The position numbers and the translations under genes are program-made. Of a stretch of DNA of 64,000 bases, positions 34,046 through 44,640 are shown piece after piece; positions within the stretch are counted from its first letter, which is position 1, and each line of letters begins with the position of its first letter. The notes below the pieces were generated by a model. The model was not told the origin of the DNA. It saw only the letters and a list, made by a program, of their open reading frames with translations, and ran no database searches. Source of the stretch: a virus; the IMG/VR virus record IMGVR_UViG_3300042474_001076, positions 24,142-88,141 of that record. One strand, 5' to 3'.

Positions 34046-36475
34046 ATGTCACTTAAAATAATAAAAAGAGATGGGGATAATGTAACATTTAACCCACAAA
34101 AAATTTACAATCGTGTTAAAAAATCTGCAAAAGGTTTGAGTGTCAATTCAGACGAGATTTTTATCAAGGTTATCACTTCAGTACCAACTGAAGGTGATAT
34201 AACAACAAAAGAATTAGATAAATTAATTTATGAGATAGCGGCGTCTTACACTGGAAGTCATCATGATTACTCAAGATTAGCATCTTCAATTGCAATTTCT
34301 TCATACCATAAAGAAACTAACCCAAGTTTTTCAGAAACAATGTTAGAGTTACATTCACATGGAATTATTAATGATGTGTTAGTGGAAACAATTCAAAAAT
34401 ACGGAGAAAAAAATATTGATGAAATTATAAATCATAATAACGATTATAATTTTGATTATTTTGCTTGGAGATCATTACAAGAGATGTATTTACTAAAAAC
34501 ACCAGAAGGAAAAGTAATTGAACGACCTCAACACATGTATATGAGGGTATCTATATGGGTTACAGATAATTTTGAAGACGCAATTGAATATTATAAATCA
34601 TTATCAAATCAACTTATTTCTAAAGCAACACCGATAATGATTAATTCTGGTACAAAAGTACCTCAATTAGCTTCTTGTGTTTTACATTATAATAATTCGG
34701 ATTCAAGACAAGGATTATTGGACACATTAAACGATATTTCAACTTACTCTTCAGATGCAGCAGGAATTGGATTATCTATGTCTAACATTAGAAGTAAGGA
34801 AAGTAGAATATCTACATCAGGGGGACACTCGGGTGGGTTGTTGAAGTATTTAAAAATTGTTAACGAATCATTAAGGTTTTTTAATCAACAAGGTCGTAGA
34901 CCTGGATCCGCAGCAATTTATTTGGAACCTTGGCATAAAGATATTATAGACTTATTGGAAATTAAAAAAAATACTGGTGCTGAAGAATTAAGAGCTCGTG
35001 ATTTATTTACGGCACTTTGGATTCCTGACAACTTTATGAGATCAGTTAAAAATAATGAAGATTGGTATTTGTTATGTCCTAACGATATAATTAAAGCGGG
35101 GATTAAACCATTACAAGAATCATTTGGTAATGAATATGAAGAAAATTACAATAAAGCTGTTTCTTTAGGGTTAGGTAAGAAAGTTAAGGCACAAGATATA
35201 TGGTCTAAAATAATCGAATCACAAATTGAAACTGGAATTCCTTATCTATGTTCCAAAGATAATGCAAACAGAAAAACTAATCATCAAAATATTGGAGTAA
35301 TTAAACAATCTAATCTTTGTAATGAGATATATCAGTATACGGATGAAGAAACTACTGCAATTTGTACCCTATCGTCTATTGTACTTAAAAACTTTATTAT
35401 TGGAAATAAATTTGATTTTCAATTATTATTTAATGAAGTTAGAAAAGTTGTGAGAACTTTAAACAAAGTTATCGATATAAATAGTTACTCAACTAAAAAA
35501 GGATTAAAAGGGGGGTTAGAACAAAGAGCAATTGCTATTGGAACACAAGGTTTGGCAGATGTTTTTTATTTACTTGATTTAATTTTTACTGAAGAAGAGG
35601 CAAAATTATTAAACAAACAAATCTTTGAAACGATATATTATGGTGCAATATACGAGAGCAATGATTTATGTAAAAAAAATAAATATAAACCATATAAATT
35701 CTTTAAAGGATCACCAATGTCGAAAAGAATATTTCAATTTGACATGTGGGGATTAACTGATGATAATTTATCAGGATATTGGGATTGGAATACATTAAAA
35801 GATGATGTAAAACAGTATGGTGTATGTAATTCATTATTTACCGCACAAATGCCTGTAGCGTCTTCAGCTAAGATTACAGGTTCATTTGAAATGACAGAAC
35901 CCGCACATTCAGCATTATTTAATCGACGAGTTGTTGGTGGTGAAATAATGATTGTAAACAAATACTTAATTACTGATTTTGAAAAAATTGGGATATGGTC
36001 TGAAGATTTAAAAAATGAAATTATTATGAATGAAGGATCAATTAAAAATATTAATTTTAATAACTATTTAGATCCTGATGACAAAAATTATAATAAAAAA
36101 GTTAAAAGAATTGAACATTTAATACCTAAATACAAAACAATTTGGGAGATATCACAAAAAGAATTAATTAATATGGCGGCAGATAGAGCCCCATTTATTG
36201 ATCAATCACAATCAATGAACATTTATATGTCAAGTCCTACATTATCTAAAATTACCTCATCACATTTCCATTCTTGGGAAAAAGGTTTAAAAACCCTTTG
36301 TTATTATGTAAGAACAAAAGCAATCTCAACGGGAGCTAAACATTTGGCGTTGGACACAAGTAAAAAAGAAAAAATAAATTTTAACTCAGAAGTACCAAAA
36401 TTTGAACATGTAAATGAAGGTTTACCATTAAAACCGGATAGTTCAGAGTTTGAATGTTTTGGTTGTTCATCTTAA
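34046..36475 (+). CDS. nrdA: Ribonucleotide reductase class I large subunit (NrdA)
   Basis: An 809-residue protein with an N-terminal ATP-cone (residues 1-90, LKIIKRDGDNVTFNPQKIYN). Catalytic residues match class I enzymes: C211 (LASCVLHY) and C440 (TAICTLSS) as the redox pair, C425 as the thiyl site and E427 in SNLCNEI. The C-terminal thiol shuttle is ECFGCSS (C804 and C807). It reduces ribonucleoside diphosphates with NrdB. The intact ATP-cone predicts allosteric activity control, although single changes cannot be judged by eye. A terminator follows directly, ending the replication block. Confidence 0.95.
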   Translation: MSLKIIKRDGDNVTFNPQKIYNRVKKSAKGLSVNSDEIFIKVITSVPTEGDITTKELDKLIYEIAASYTGSHHDYSRLASSIAISSYHKETNPSFSETMLELHSHGIINDVLVETIQKYGEKNIDEIINHNNDYNFDYFAWRSLQEMYLLKTPEGKVIERPQHMYMRVSIWVTDNFEDAIEYYKSLSNQLISKATPIMINSGTKVPQLASCVLHYNNSDSRQGLLDTLNDISTYSSDAAGIGLSMSNIRSKESRISTSGGHSGGLLKYLKIVNESLRFFNQQGRRPGSAAIYLEPWHKDIIDLLEIKKNTGAEELRARDLFTALWIPDNFMRSVKNNEDWYLLCPNDIIKAGIKPLQESFGNEYEENYNKAVSLGLGKKVKAQDIWSKIIESQIETGIPYLCSKDNANRKTNHQNIGVIKQSNLCNEIYQYTDEETTAICTLSSIVLKNFIIGNKFDFQLLFNEVRKVVRTLNKVIDINSYSTKKGLKGGLEQRAIAIGTQGLADVFYLLDLIFTEEEAKLLNKQIFETIYYGAIYESNDLCKKNKYKPYKFFKGSPMSKRIFQFDMWGLTDDNLSGYWDWNTLKDDVKQYGVCNSLFTAQMPVASSAKITGSFEMTEPAHSALFNRRVVGGEIMIVNKYLITDFEKIGIWSEDLKNEIIMNEGSIKNINFNNYLDPDDKNYNKKVKRIEHLIPKYKTIWEISQKELINMAADRAPFIDQSQSMNIYMSSPTLSKITSSHFHSWEKGLKTLCYYVRTKAISTGAKHLALDTSKKEKINFNSEVPKFEHVNEGLPLKPDSSEFECFGCSS

Positions 36476-36494
36476 AATAAATCACTATTTAAAT

Positions 36495-36523
36495 AAATCA
36501 CGGCAAAAGTCGTGATTTTTTAT
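36495..36523 (+). terminator. Intrinsic terminator after nrdA
   Basis: An 8-bp stem of AAATCACG with CGTGATTT has a loop of GCAAAAGT and continues into T residues. It separates the replication block from the wedge genes. Confidence 0.85.
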
Positions 36524-36557
36524 TTTATATCTATTTAATCAAAAATTCTTAACCTTA

Positions 36558-36565
36558 TATTTATT
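36558..36565 (+). promoter_or_regulatory. TATTTATT element upstream of gp25
   Basis: It lies only 4 bases before the ATG at 36570. If it is a promoter, the gp25 transcript would be practically leaderless. Confidence 0.35.
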
Positions 36566-36569
36566 AGAT

Positions 36570-37028
36570 ATGGCAAATGGAATAACATATGGTTTAACTT
36601 TCCCGTTTAGGGATTCGTTCGTTGGTAGATATTTAGATACCTCTAATGATAGTGATGAAGAAATAAGAAGTAATCTTGTACACTTATTATTAAGTAAAAA
36701 AGGAACAAGATACTTTTTACCCGATTTTGGGTCTAGATTATACGAATATCTTTTTGAACCTTTAGACGGACCAACATTTAGTGAAATTGAAAATGAAATA
36801 AGGGATTCTGTTAGTAAATATATGCCAGGGATCTTAATAACAAACATTAAGATAACCGACGCATCAACAGAAGACCAAAATCAAGGAACATATGTGAATC
36901 AATATGGGGAAAAAGAATTTACGGTACCAAATATATCACAGTTAGAACATACCGCAAAAGTTAGAATTGATTACAAAAATACTAATAATGCATTTAATTC
37001 AAGTGATTTTTTAATTATTAATATTTAA
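36570..37028 (+). CDS. gp25: Baseplate wedge protein gp25-like
   Basis: A 152-residue protein of the GPW/gp25 family. It has GLTFPFRDS, then EIRSNLVHLLLSKKGTRYFLPDFGSRLYEYLFEPLDG and EIENEIRDSVSKYMPGI. The EIRSNL, GTR-(Y/F)-x-P-x-FGS-x-L and LFEP elements are characteristic. gp25 joins the wedge to the sheath initiator and is conserved across contractile injection machines. It is 6 bases before gp6. Confidence 0.94.
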   Translation: MANGITYGLTFPFRDSFVGRYLDTSNDSDEEIRSNLVHLLLSKKGTRYFLPDFGSRLYEYLFEPLDGPTFSEIENEIRDSVSKYMPGILITNIKITDASTEDQNQGTYVNQYGEKEFTVPNISQLEHTAKVRIDYKNTNNAFNSSDFLIINI

Positions 37029-37034
37029 TAGTAT

Positions 37035-38873
37035 ATGGCAAATAAAAAAATATCTTACACAACTAGAGACTTCGCAGGAATAAGAACTGAATTAATAAAC
37101 TTTACAAGATCTTATTATCCCGACTTAGTACAAAATTTTAATGATGCGGGAGTATTTTCGGTATTATTAGATTTAAACGCTGCGGTAACTGATAACTTAC
37201 AATTTCAGATTGATAGAAGTATACAAGAAACAGTATTACAATACGCACAACAAAAGTCATCTATTTATAATATTGCCAAAACTTATGGTTTAAAAATACC
37301 TGGATCAAGACCTTCGGTTGCGTTAGTAGACTTTTCAATAACAGTTCCGGCTTTTGGGGATAGAGAAGATTTAAGATATTGCGGAGTTTTAAGAAGAGGG
37401 TCTCAGGTTAATGGGGCTGGACAACCATTTGAAACAGTATATGATATTGATTTTTCATCACCAACAAATGCCGAAGGATCACCAAACAGACTAAAAATTC
37501 CAAATTTTGATGCAAATAATAATATTACTAATTATACAATAACAAAAAGAGAGGTTATTGTTAATGGTATAACAAAAGTTTTTAAAAGAGTTATTACACC
37601 AAATGATGTAAAACCATTTTTTGAATTATTTTTACCTGAAAAAAATGTTTTAGGTATAACCAGTGTCTTACTTAAAGACGGGACACAATATACTTCTCCA
37701 CCGGAGACACAAGAATTTATATCGTTATTAAATAGATGGTATGAAGTAAAGGCATTGGCGGAAGACAGAGTTTTTGTTGAAGACCCGACAAAACCATCAG
37801 ATCAACCTGGAATTAAAGTTGGTAAATACATTGTTACAAATACTAAATTTATTAGTGAGTATACCCCAGAAGGTTATACTAAAATGACTTTTGGTGGTGG
37901 AAATGTTTCAGCTGATGAACAATTGAGAGAATTTGCAAGAGACGGTGTTGGATTTGATCTTAACAAATATGTTAATAATTTAGCTTTAGGTAGTGCATTA
38001 AAGCCAAATTCAACATTATTTATACAATATCGTGTTGGGGGAGGACAATCAACCAATTTAGGTGTTAACATTATTACACAGATTGGAACAGTTTCGTTTT
38101 TTGTTAACGGACCCTCAGAATCAATTAACTCAACGGTAGTTAATTCACTTAGAGTTAATAATGTTACCGCAGCAATTGGGGGAGCTAATCCACCAACAAC
38201 TGAGGAAGTAAGACAATATGTATCTTATAATTTTTCCGCACAAAACAGAGCGGTTACAATAAATGATTATGAATCGGTATTAAGAACTATGCCGTCTCAA
38301 TTCGGTGCACCGGGTAAAGTATCTATTGTTGAAGAAAATAATAAAATAAAAATTAAAATGTTATCCTACGACACTAATGGTAATCTAACAGAAGTTATTT
38401 CTAACACACTTAAAAGTAATGTTGCAAACTATCTATCAAATTATAGGATGATAAACGATTACATATCCGTTGAGACAGCTAATGTAATAGATTTAAGTGT
38501 TGATGTAGATGTTGTTTTAGACTCAAGTCAAAATCAAGGGTCAGTTGTTGCTAAAATTATTAATATTGTTACACAATATTTTAGTCCAACTGTTAGGGGG
38601 TTAGGTCAAAATGTTTATGTTTCTGAAATTAGAAGATTAATACAGAGTGAAAATGGTATTATTTCTGTTTCAGGAATATTCATTTATAATAAAGTTGGGG
38701 GACAATATTCATCTTCCCAAACTTCACAGGCGTATGAAGACCCATCAACAAAAATGATTAAATTAATTGCCGATACAATATTTGCAGAACCAACTCAAAT
38801 ATATCAAATTAGGTATCCAAACAAAGACATTACCGTTAATGTTCTTAATTTAAAAACAATTAATTTCTCTTGA
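37035..38873 (+). CDS. gp6: Baseplate wedge protein gp6-like (baseplate J family)
   Basis: A 612-residue protein with the gp6/gpJ N-terminus: YTTRDFAGIRTELINFTRSY, then LLDLNAAVTDNLQFQIDRSIQE and AKTYGLKIPGSRPS. The C-terminal half has TINDYESVLRTMPSQFG and VYVSEIRRLIQSENGI, which is the wedge J-type core. T4 gp6 has 660 residues and forms the ring that holds wedges together. The order gp25 then gp6 is the same as in most contractile tails. Confidence 0.9.
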   Translation: MANKKISYTTRDFAGIRTELINFTRSYYPDLVQNFNDAGVFSVLLDLNAAVTDNLQFQIDRSIQETVLQYAQQKSSIYNIAKTYGLKIPGSRPSVALVDFSITVPAFGDREDLRYCGVLRRGSQVNGAGQPFETVYDIDFSSPTNAEGSPNRLKIPNFDANNNITNYTITKREVIVNGITKVFKRVITPNDVKPFFELFLPEKNVLGITSVLLKDGTQYTSPPETQEFISLLNRWYEVKALAEDRVFVEDPTKPSDQPGIKVGKYIVTNTKFISEYTPEGYTKMTFGGGNVSADEQLREFARDGVGFDLNKYVNNLALGSALKPNSTLFIQYRVGGGQSTNLGVNIITQIGTVSFFVNGPSESINSTVVNSLRVNNVTAAIGGANPPTTEEVRQYVSYNFSAQNRAVTINDYESVLRTMPSQFGAPGKVSIVEENNKIKIKMLSYDTNGNLTEVISNTLKSNVANYLSNYRMINDYISVETANVIDLSVDVDVVLDSSQNQGSVVAKIINIVTQYFSPTVRGLGQNVYVSEIRRLIQSENGIISVSGIFIYNKVGGQYSSSQTSQAYEDPSTKMIKLIADTIFAEPTQIYQIRYPNKDITVNVLNLKTINFS

Positions 38874-38923
38874 TAATTTATTTTTTGAATAAAAGAATTA
38901 TTTTTTGAAAATAGGAAATAAAC

Positions 38924-38931
38924 TATTTATC
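38924..38931 (+). promoter_or_regulatory. TATTTATC element upstream of the 1897-aa tail gene
   Basis: It lies 15 bases before the ATG at 38947. The 73-base gap also holds two ATTTTTTGAA-type direct repeats near 38880 and 38900. Confidence 0.45.
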
Positions 38932-38946
38932 AAAAAAGAGTAATTA

Positions 38947-41900
38947 ATGCCAAAATCATATAGAATACGAACTACTCCTGGTAGTGAAAAAACTATCAAC
39001 ATTCAATTGGAACAGGACTTTGAGTTTTTAGAGATATTATCTTTAAAAATCAATCAAGGCGAAATCTATAATAGAATGTGCTCCGATTATGGGGTAGTTG
39101 TTGGTAGAGTTATTGTTAATAATGGATTTGGAGTTCCAAACGCTAGAGTATCTGTTTTTATTCCTATTAGTGATTTAGATTTAGAAAATCCAATAATTTC
39201 TGAATTATATCCTTATAAAACAATTTCTGACATAAATGAAGATGGATATAGATATAACTTATTACCAAAAGAACCATCATATAATGGACACTCATCAACG
39301 GGAAATTTCCCAACAAAAAATGAAATTCTTACAGATCAATCATATGTTGAGGTATACGATAAATACTATAAATTTTCAGTAAGAACAAATGAAAGTGGTG
39401 ATTACATGATATTTGGAGTACCAACAGGTACTCAAACAATATTAATGGACGTTGATTTATCTGATATTGGATGTTTTTCGTTATCACCACAAGATTTAAT
39501 AGACATTGGTGTTGCGGTAGAGTCACAAGTTAATGGTTCTAGATTTAAAACATCAACAAATTTAAATGAATTACCGCAAATTGTTAGTTTAAATAAAATT
39601 ATTGAGGTATCACCATTATGGGGTGAACCTGAAATTTGTTTATTAGGAATAACTAGATCTGACTTTGATTTGACGGCAAATCTAAATATTAATATACAAC
39701 CAACAGCAGTATTTATGGGGTCATTAATTTCGACTACAAACGATGATGCGGTTAGAGTTAGTTGTACACCAAGAAATAATACAGGAAATTTATGTGAATT
39801 AGTTTCAGGTCCTGGAGAAATAGTAACAATTAGGCAAACTATTGGAGTTGACCAACTTGGTCGACCAATTCTTGAACCTTATGCGTTAGTTGAAGGTGGT
39901 AAGGTTATTGATTCAGACGGTACATTTTTAGTAAATGTTCCAATGAATTTAAATTATATTATAACCAATGAATTTGGGGAACAAGTTTTATCTAATGATC
40001 CTAATAAAGGTCTACCAACAAAAGGAAAATATAGATTTAAATTTAAATGGCAAAATGAACAAGGTTTACAAAACCCATTTCAAAGAGGACATTTTCTTGT
40101 TCCAAATATTAAAGAACACGGATGGATAACGCCATCAATTGACCCATTGATAAATTACCCAACTACATTACATACAATTATAATACCAAATGGTACGGTT
40201 ACTTTTACATATCCTCTAAATAACACATCAACAGGTGGATTAGCTTTAGATAATAAAATTAACGTTGAAAGTTTTACAATTTTATTAAATGGTGTCCTAT
40301 ATTTTGGTGATTTAGAAAGTATTCCAATTACCGTTATTCCTACAATTTTAACAATAAATGTTGTTCCTATAAATCCCGGCACTCTAACCCAATTTAATTA
40401 TACGTTTTATCAACAACCAACTTTTGATGCTTTAAGATCTTATGCTTTTAGTGTGGACTGGAATGATTATGGTGATAATACGACTACCACAGGTCAACAA
40501 ATGATACAAGAGGCGATAGACTGTGAAGATAAGTTTTATGAATTTAATTATAATAAAGTTTATACCACCTCAATGTTTTTGGATAGGTATAAAAGAGGAG
40601 CTGGCAGAGCAAGACATTTAGGGATTAAAGAAATTGACGACAGAAGTTGTAAGTCTACAACTAACACATTTCCAGTTAATGATATAATTAAAAATTTTGA
40701 CCCTTTATTTTTTACGTTTAATATAATACTTAATATATTAGCAATACCACTTATAATCATATTATGGTTGATGCATTTTATTGCATTTATTTGGCCTGTT
40801 TTAAAATATTTATTAATTGTTTTAGGACTTTATTTTGCTTATGAAGCGATATCAGATGGGATTCAATTAACAAATTGGATTATTTCATCGACTTCCACTG
40901 TTGCTGTTCCTGGAGGACCTGTATTTAGTGCAGGTGACATATTACAAATTGCTTTGTATTATACAAAACTTCTTTTTAAACTAGCCTTATCTTTATCTTT
41001 TGTTGCGTTTACCATAATTTATTTAATAAAAATAACGGATTTCCCAAGACTTGGATTACCAATGATGTCTTATCCAGAATGTACAAGTTGTGATTGTGAT
41101 TGCGGAAACGCAGAAATTGATGATGATATTGATGCCAACTCTGTTAATGCTGATATTGCGGCACAACAAAGTGGGTTAGATGATTCTGGTTTAGAATATG
41201 CGCAGTCAACATCATTTATTGCTCCTATAAATTTATCGGGGTCATATAACGTAATGCACCCAAATTTTGAAAACTATCCAGAGGAAGACGCGGATGCAAA
41301 TTCTAAGGGATATTTTTATTGTCCAACAAGTATTGGATTGGGTTTAGGACTGGCCCAATATAAATCATTAATAAATAGAGTTGTTGATCAACAGATAGAT
41401 GGTGATGTTGTTTTATCTGCGGTAATTGATTTTAGAAGATTATTTTCAGGTACTGATATAATAACAACAGGAACTACAGATTTTAATAAATACCACGCAC
41501 CACAACCATTCTTATTTGCTGCTGAAGAAAGTGGTGGATCTGATGAAAGATGGTTTGGGTATCCAACAAAAGAAACCTACCCACAAAAATTAAATGAGTT
41601 TAACACTAGAGATAAATATTTTGATACTACTGGTCCCGGTGGAGGACCAAATATAATAACCACTACGGTAAACCCTCAGTTGAGTGTTGCCCCATATAAT
41701 TTAGGGACTCAACAATCATTTACAGATCAAATTATTGTTGTTTTAGCAAATGCCGGAACAGCACAAACTTTAGGAATAGGAGAACTTGTGACATTTCAGA
41801 GTCCTCTATTTAACAATGGACAACTAATCCCAAGAAACATAAATTTAACTGGTGCAACAACAAATATATTTGGTAATAACTCGGTAACAGGAACAACAAT

Positions 41901-44640
41901 ATTATCTGCAGCACCAAATACTACATCTAATGTTGTTCCAATTTCAAACACTATTACATATGCTAACCCAACCAACCCAAGTATGCCACTTTTTTCAACT
42001 ATCAACATACTTCAAACTGGTGACACAATAACTGATATAAATAAAGATGATTATTTAAAATATCCAACAGATGTGGAGTATTTTCAAGTAATAACAGGAA
42101 TTTCCATTTCTAATTTTAATTTATTAGATAATACTACAAATCCAAATTTATTTCCAAAAAAATATTTAAGACACGAAATTCAATATGTTATTGCTGATCC
42201 TTGTGATTTAACTTATTTCTTGCCGGTTCCTCCATACGTATTTCCTAGTTTTAATAACTCCAGCCCTATTATCCCACCAACTTTTGTTAACGGACAAACC
42301 TATAATAATGATAGTGGAATACCTTCGATACAGGCAAATAATTTTGATTGTCTCGCTTCATTATCTAATTCAGCAAATTATGAGGTGTTAATGTTTGTTA
42401 GAGGTGTTGATCCACATACCGAAAAACAAACAATAGAATATGATATATCAAAAATATTAGGATATACAACACCACAAGCAAATTTAAAAATAAGAGGTAA
42501 ATATTATTTAAATCAACCAATAAAACCTGTTGGTCAAACACCATTGACACATAATACACCAACAAATACGTTCACCAATTTATATTTTCCTTCATTTACT
42601 TTTACAATAAATCCTAGTAATTATACAGGTTTCACGTCTACATTACCGTATTACTATTTATCAACAGATGAGACATCGTCAAACACATATGTTCCAGTAT
42701 CAGGATTCCAACAAAAACAAGCTTTAGATATAAATCTTTATTTATTATCACCAATTAGTAATTTTACTTTACCTAGATTTCAAACAGACTATATAGGTGG
42801 AGGTCCTTTTATTGCTGCGTCTTTTAGTTATTCTTATTTTACAAATGGTGTTTTTTTAGGGTCAGTGTCGAATAAGACAGACTATGGTTGGCCAACTAAT
42901 AATCTAAACGATCATTTTGCGTTATATTCTCCAGCTTATTTTACAGACCCTTCCTTGTTAGGTGTTAATTTTAATAATTCAAATAGAATTGTTATGAGAA
43001 GTGACAGATTACCTACATCCACTTGTATTGATCCCGCGCCTGGAAATAGAACTGGATATGCTTTACACCAAAACAATAAGTTCTGTTATTATAAAACTGA
43101 CGGTGTTGGTGGTCAAAACACAAGTAATTTTGCTAGTATTTATGATGTTTCTGAACTTTTAGATCAATATAGTGGTAATACTGGATTAACTCAAACACTT
43201 ACTTGTGATGGATTGGTTGCTTTAGATTGTTATTCGGGTAGTGGTACTAATGTGGGGGTAATCCCCGCTAACCAATGTTCTATTCCTGAAAATAGAGTAA
43301 CTAAAGGTTGTTATTGTTTATTAAATAAAGATAATAGTGATAATAATAAACATTATTATTTAATAAGAGATGCGTTTAGAGATGATCGTAGATTGTTTAT
43401 GGAATGGAAAACAAGATTTACATTAGTATTTGCTCTGTGTAGAGGAGTTTTTGCTCAAACTTTTCAAAATAATTGGATAAATGGTACATTATACATGCCA
43501 ACTTTTAACAAAAGATCAATATATCCAACAAGCAACCTTACTAATATAACAACACCTAATTATGTCTATTGTAAAGATATTGTTGTTTATAATAATAACA
43601 GTAATAATTTCTATTATAGAAGTTCTCCTTGGAGTGATAACAATCAAGAATTTATTGGAAAAGAAATACCACAACCACCAAATTGGTTAACATTAAATTT
43701 TAAACCAGGGTATAATGATAAAAATATAATGTTCCCAACCACAATATTAGATATGGGACCAAGAGATTCATATATAAGTGAAATTTGTAATGACCCTAAT
43801 TTTAAAGGGTATATGGCCGACCAGTTCAGATCAACAAGTTACAATGAAAATGGTGATATTATACAAATAGGATTTTTATCAAGAATACTAAACGCTAATT
43901 TTAGACAAGCACTAATACCTATTAGTACTGGTGGAAATGATAGTGAAGGAAAGGGTCTTATTCAGTTTTTCAATAGCAGTCGTGGTGGAGATAGAATTGA
44001 TGGTGATTTTGCTCAATCATTATCTATCAATTCAGAACATAAAATTAATTCATTTATAGACGAAAACTATGGTAATTTGGATATATTTATTGGCGATGAT
44101 GGACAGTCTCCTTCACCAAGTAAACCTGTTTTTGGTGTATTTTATAGATCATCCACAATTGAATATTATTACAGAAGACAATTAACACCTGGTATTGAAA
44201 TTTATAACATTTCACCTTTATTACAAGATGCTTATGGTTATCCAAAAACTCAAGAAGTACCGCATTATAAATGGATTTTACAACCATCTAGTGTAATTTT
44301 TGGGTCGGAATCTAATAATTGGTGGACAAACCCCAATCAAAGTGGTGGGGTTGGATTTTTTAAGAAAGGATATCAAGATTTAGATTATAGTGTTGATCCT
44401 TATTTTTCAACACCTTCATTAATACCTGGAAATTCTTTACCACTATTACCCCAAGGGTTTATAACTAATTTTAATGCGTCAACAGGACTTCCGTCACCAA
44501 TAATACCTGGTCAACCCCTTGCGGTAAACGGTAATCTTTATTTGGTTGGAGCACCTAGTCACTTTTATTTTGGTTTAAATAACGGAAAAACTGCGATGAA
44601 TAGATTTATAAAAAAATATGTTAATTTTACTGAGATATAA
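38947..44640 (+). CDS. Very large tail protein with membrane-like segment (gp7 position)
   Basis: A 1897-residue protein. Residues about 50-175 resemble a carboxypeptidase-regulatory-like beta domain (GRVIVNNGFGVPNARVSVF, then SGDYMIFGVPTGTQTILM). Residues about 581-638 and 656-698 are strongly hydrophobic and could form three membrane helices, for example IPLIIILWLMHFIAFIWPVL and LALSLSFVAFTIIYLIK. A Cys cluster, CTSCDCDCG, follows at about 711-719. The remainder is Asn/Thr/Pro-rich and contains FRDDRRLFMEWKTRF-like elements. The gene lies where gp7 lies in T4, but no sequence match to gp7 was recognised. Membrane helices are unexpected in a baseplate protein and could be released at infection. 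The stop overlaps the next start by one base. Confidence 0.7.
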   Translation: MPKSYRIRTTPGSEKTINIQLEQDFEFLEILSLKINQGEIYNRMCSDYGVVVGRVIVNNGFGVPNARVSVFIPISDLDLENPIISELYPYKTISDINEDGYRYNLLPKEPSYNGHSSTGNFPTKNEILTDQSYVEVYDKYYKFSVRTNESGDYMIFGVPTGTQTILMDVDLSDIGCFSLSPQDLIDIGVAVESQVNGSRFKTSTNLNELPQIVSLNKIIEVSPLWGEPEICLLGITRSDFDLTANLNINIQPTAVFMGSLISTTNDDAVRVSCTPRNNTGNLCELVSGPGEIVTIRQTIGVDQLGRPILEPYALVEGGKVIDSDGTFLVNVPMNLNYIITNEFGEQVLSNDPNKGLPTKGKYRFKFKWQNEQGLQNPFQRGHFLVPNIKEHGWITPSIDPLINYPTTLHTIIIPNGTVTFTYPLNNTSTGGLALDNKINVESFTILLNGVLYFGDLESIPITVIPTILTINVVPINPGTLTQFNYTFYQQPTFDALRSYAFSVDWNDYGDNTTTTGQQMIQEAIDCEDKFYEFNYNKVYTTSMFLDRYKRGAGRARHLGIKEIDDRSCKSTTNTFPVNDIIKNFDPLFFTFNIILNILAIPLIIILWLMHFIAFIWPVLKYLLIVLGLYFAYEAISDGIQLTNWIISSTSTVAVPGGPVFSAGDILQIALYYTKLLFKLALSLSFVAFTIIYLIKITDFPRLGLPMMSYPECTSCDCDCGNAEIDDDIDANSVNADIAAQQSGLDDSGLEYAQSTSFIAPINLSGSYNVMHPNFENYPEEDADANSKGYFYCPTSIGLGLGLAQYKSLINRVVDQQIDGDVVLSAVIDFRRLFSGTDIITTGTTDFNKYHAPQPFLFAAEESGGSDERWFGYPTKETYPQKLNEFNTRDKYFDTTGPGGGPNIITTTVNPQLSVAPYNLGTQQSFTDQIIVVLANAGTAQTLGIGELVTFQSPLFNNGQLIPRNINLTGATTNIFGNNSVTGTTILSAAPNTTSNVVPISNTITYANPTNPSMPLFSTINILQTGDTITDINKDDYLKYPTDVEYFQVITGISISNFNLLDNTTNPNLFPKKYLRHEIQYVIADPCDLTYFLPVPPYVFPSFNNSSPIIPPTFVNGQTYNNDSGIPSIQANNFDCLASLSNSANYEVLMFVRGVDPHTEKQTIEYDISKILGYTTPQANLKIRGKYYLNQPIKPVGQTPLTHNTPTNTFTNLYFPSFTFTINPSNYTGFTSTLPYYYLSTDETSSNTYVPVSGFQQKQALDINLYLLSPISNFTLPRFQTDYIGGGPFIAASFSYSYFTNGVFLGSVSNKTDYGWPTNNLNDHFALYSPAYFTDPSLLGVNFNNSNRIVMRSDRLPTSTCIDPAPGNRTGYALHQNNKFCYYKTDGVGGQNTSNFASIYDVSELLDQYSGNTGLTQTLTCDGLVALDCYSGSGTNVGVIPANQCSIPENRVTKGCYCLLNKDNSDNNKHYYLIRDAFRDDRRLFMEWKTRFTLVFALCRGVFAQTFQNNWINGTLYMPTFNKRSIYPTSNLTNITTPNYVYCKDIVVYNNNSNNFYYRSSPWSDNNQEFIGKEIPQPPNWLTLNFKPGYNDKNIMFPTTILDMGPRDSYISEICNDPNFKGYMADQFRSTSYNENGDIIQIGFLSRILNANFRQALIPISTGGNDSEGKGLIQFFNSSRGGDRIDGDFAQSLSINSEHKINSFIDENYGNLDIFIGDDGQSPSPSKPVFGVFYRSSTIEYYYRRQLTPGIEIYNISPLLQDAYGYPKTQEVPHYKWILQPSSVIFGSESNNWWTNPNQSGGVGFFKKGYQDLDYSVDPYFSTPSLIPGNSLPLLPQGFITNFNASTGLPSPIIPGQPLAVNGNLYLVGAPSHFYFGLNNGKTAMNRFIKKYVNFTEI

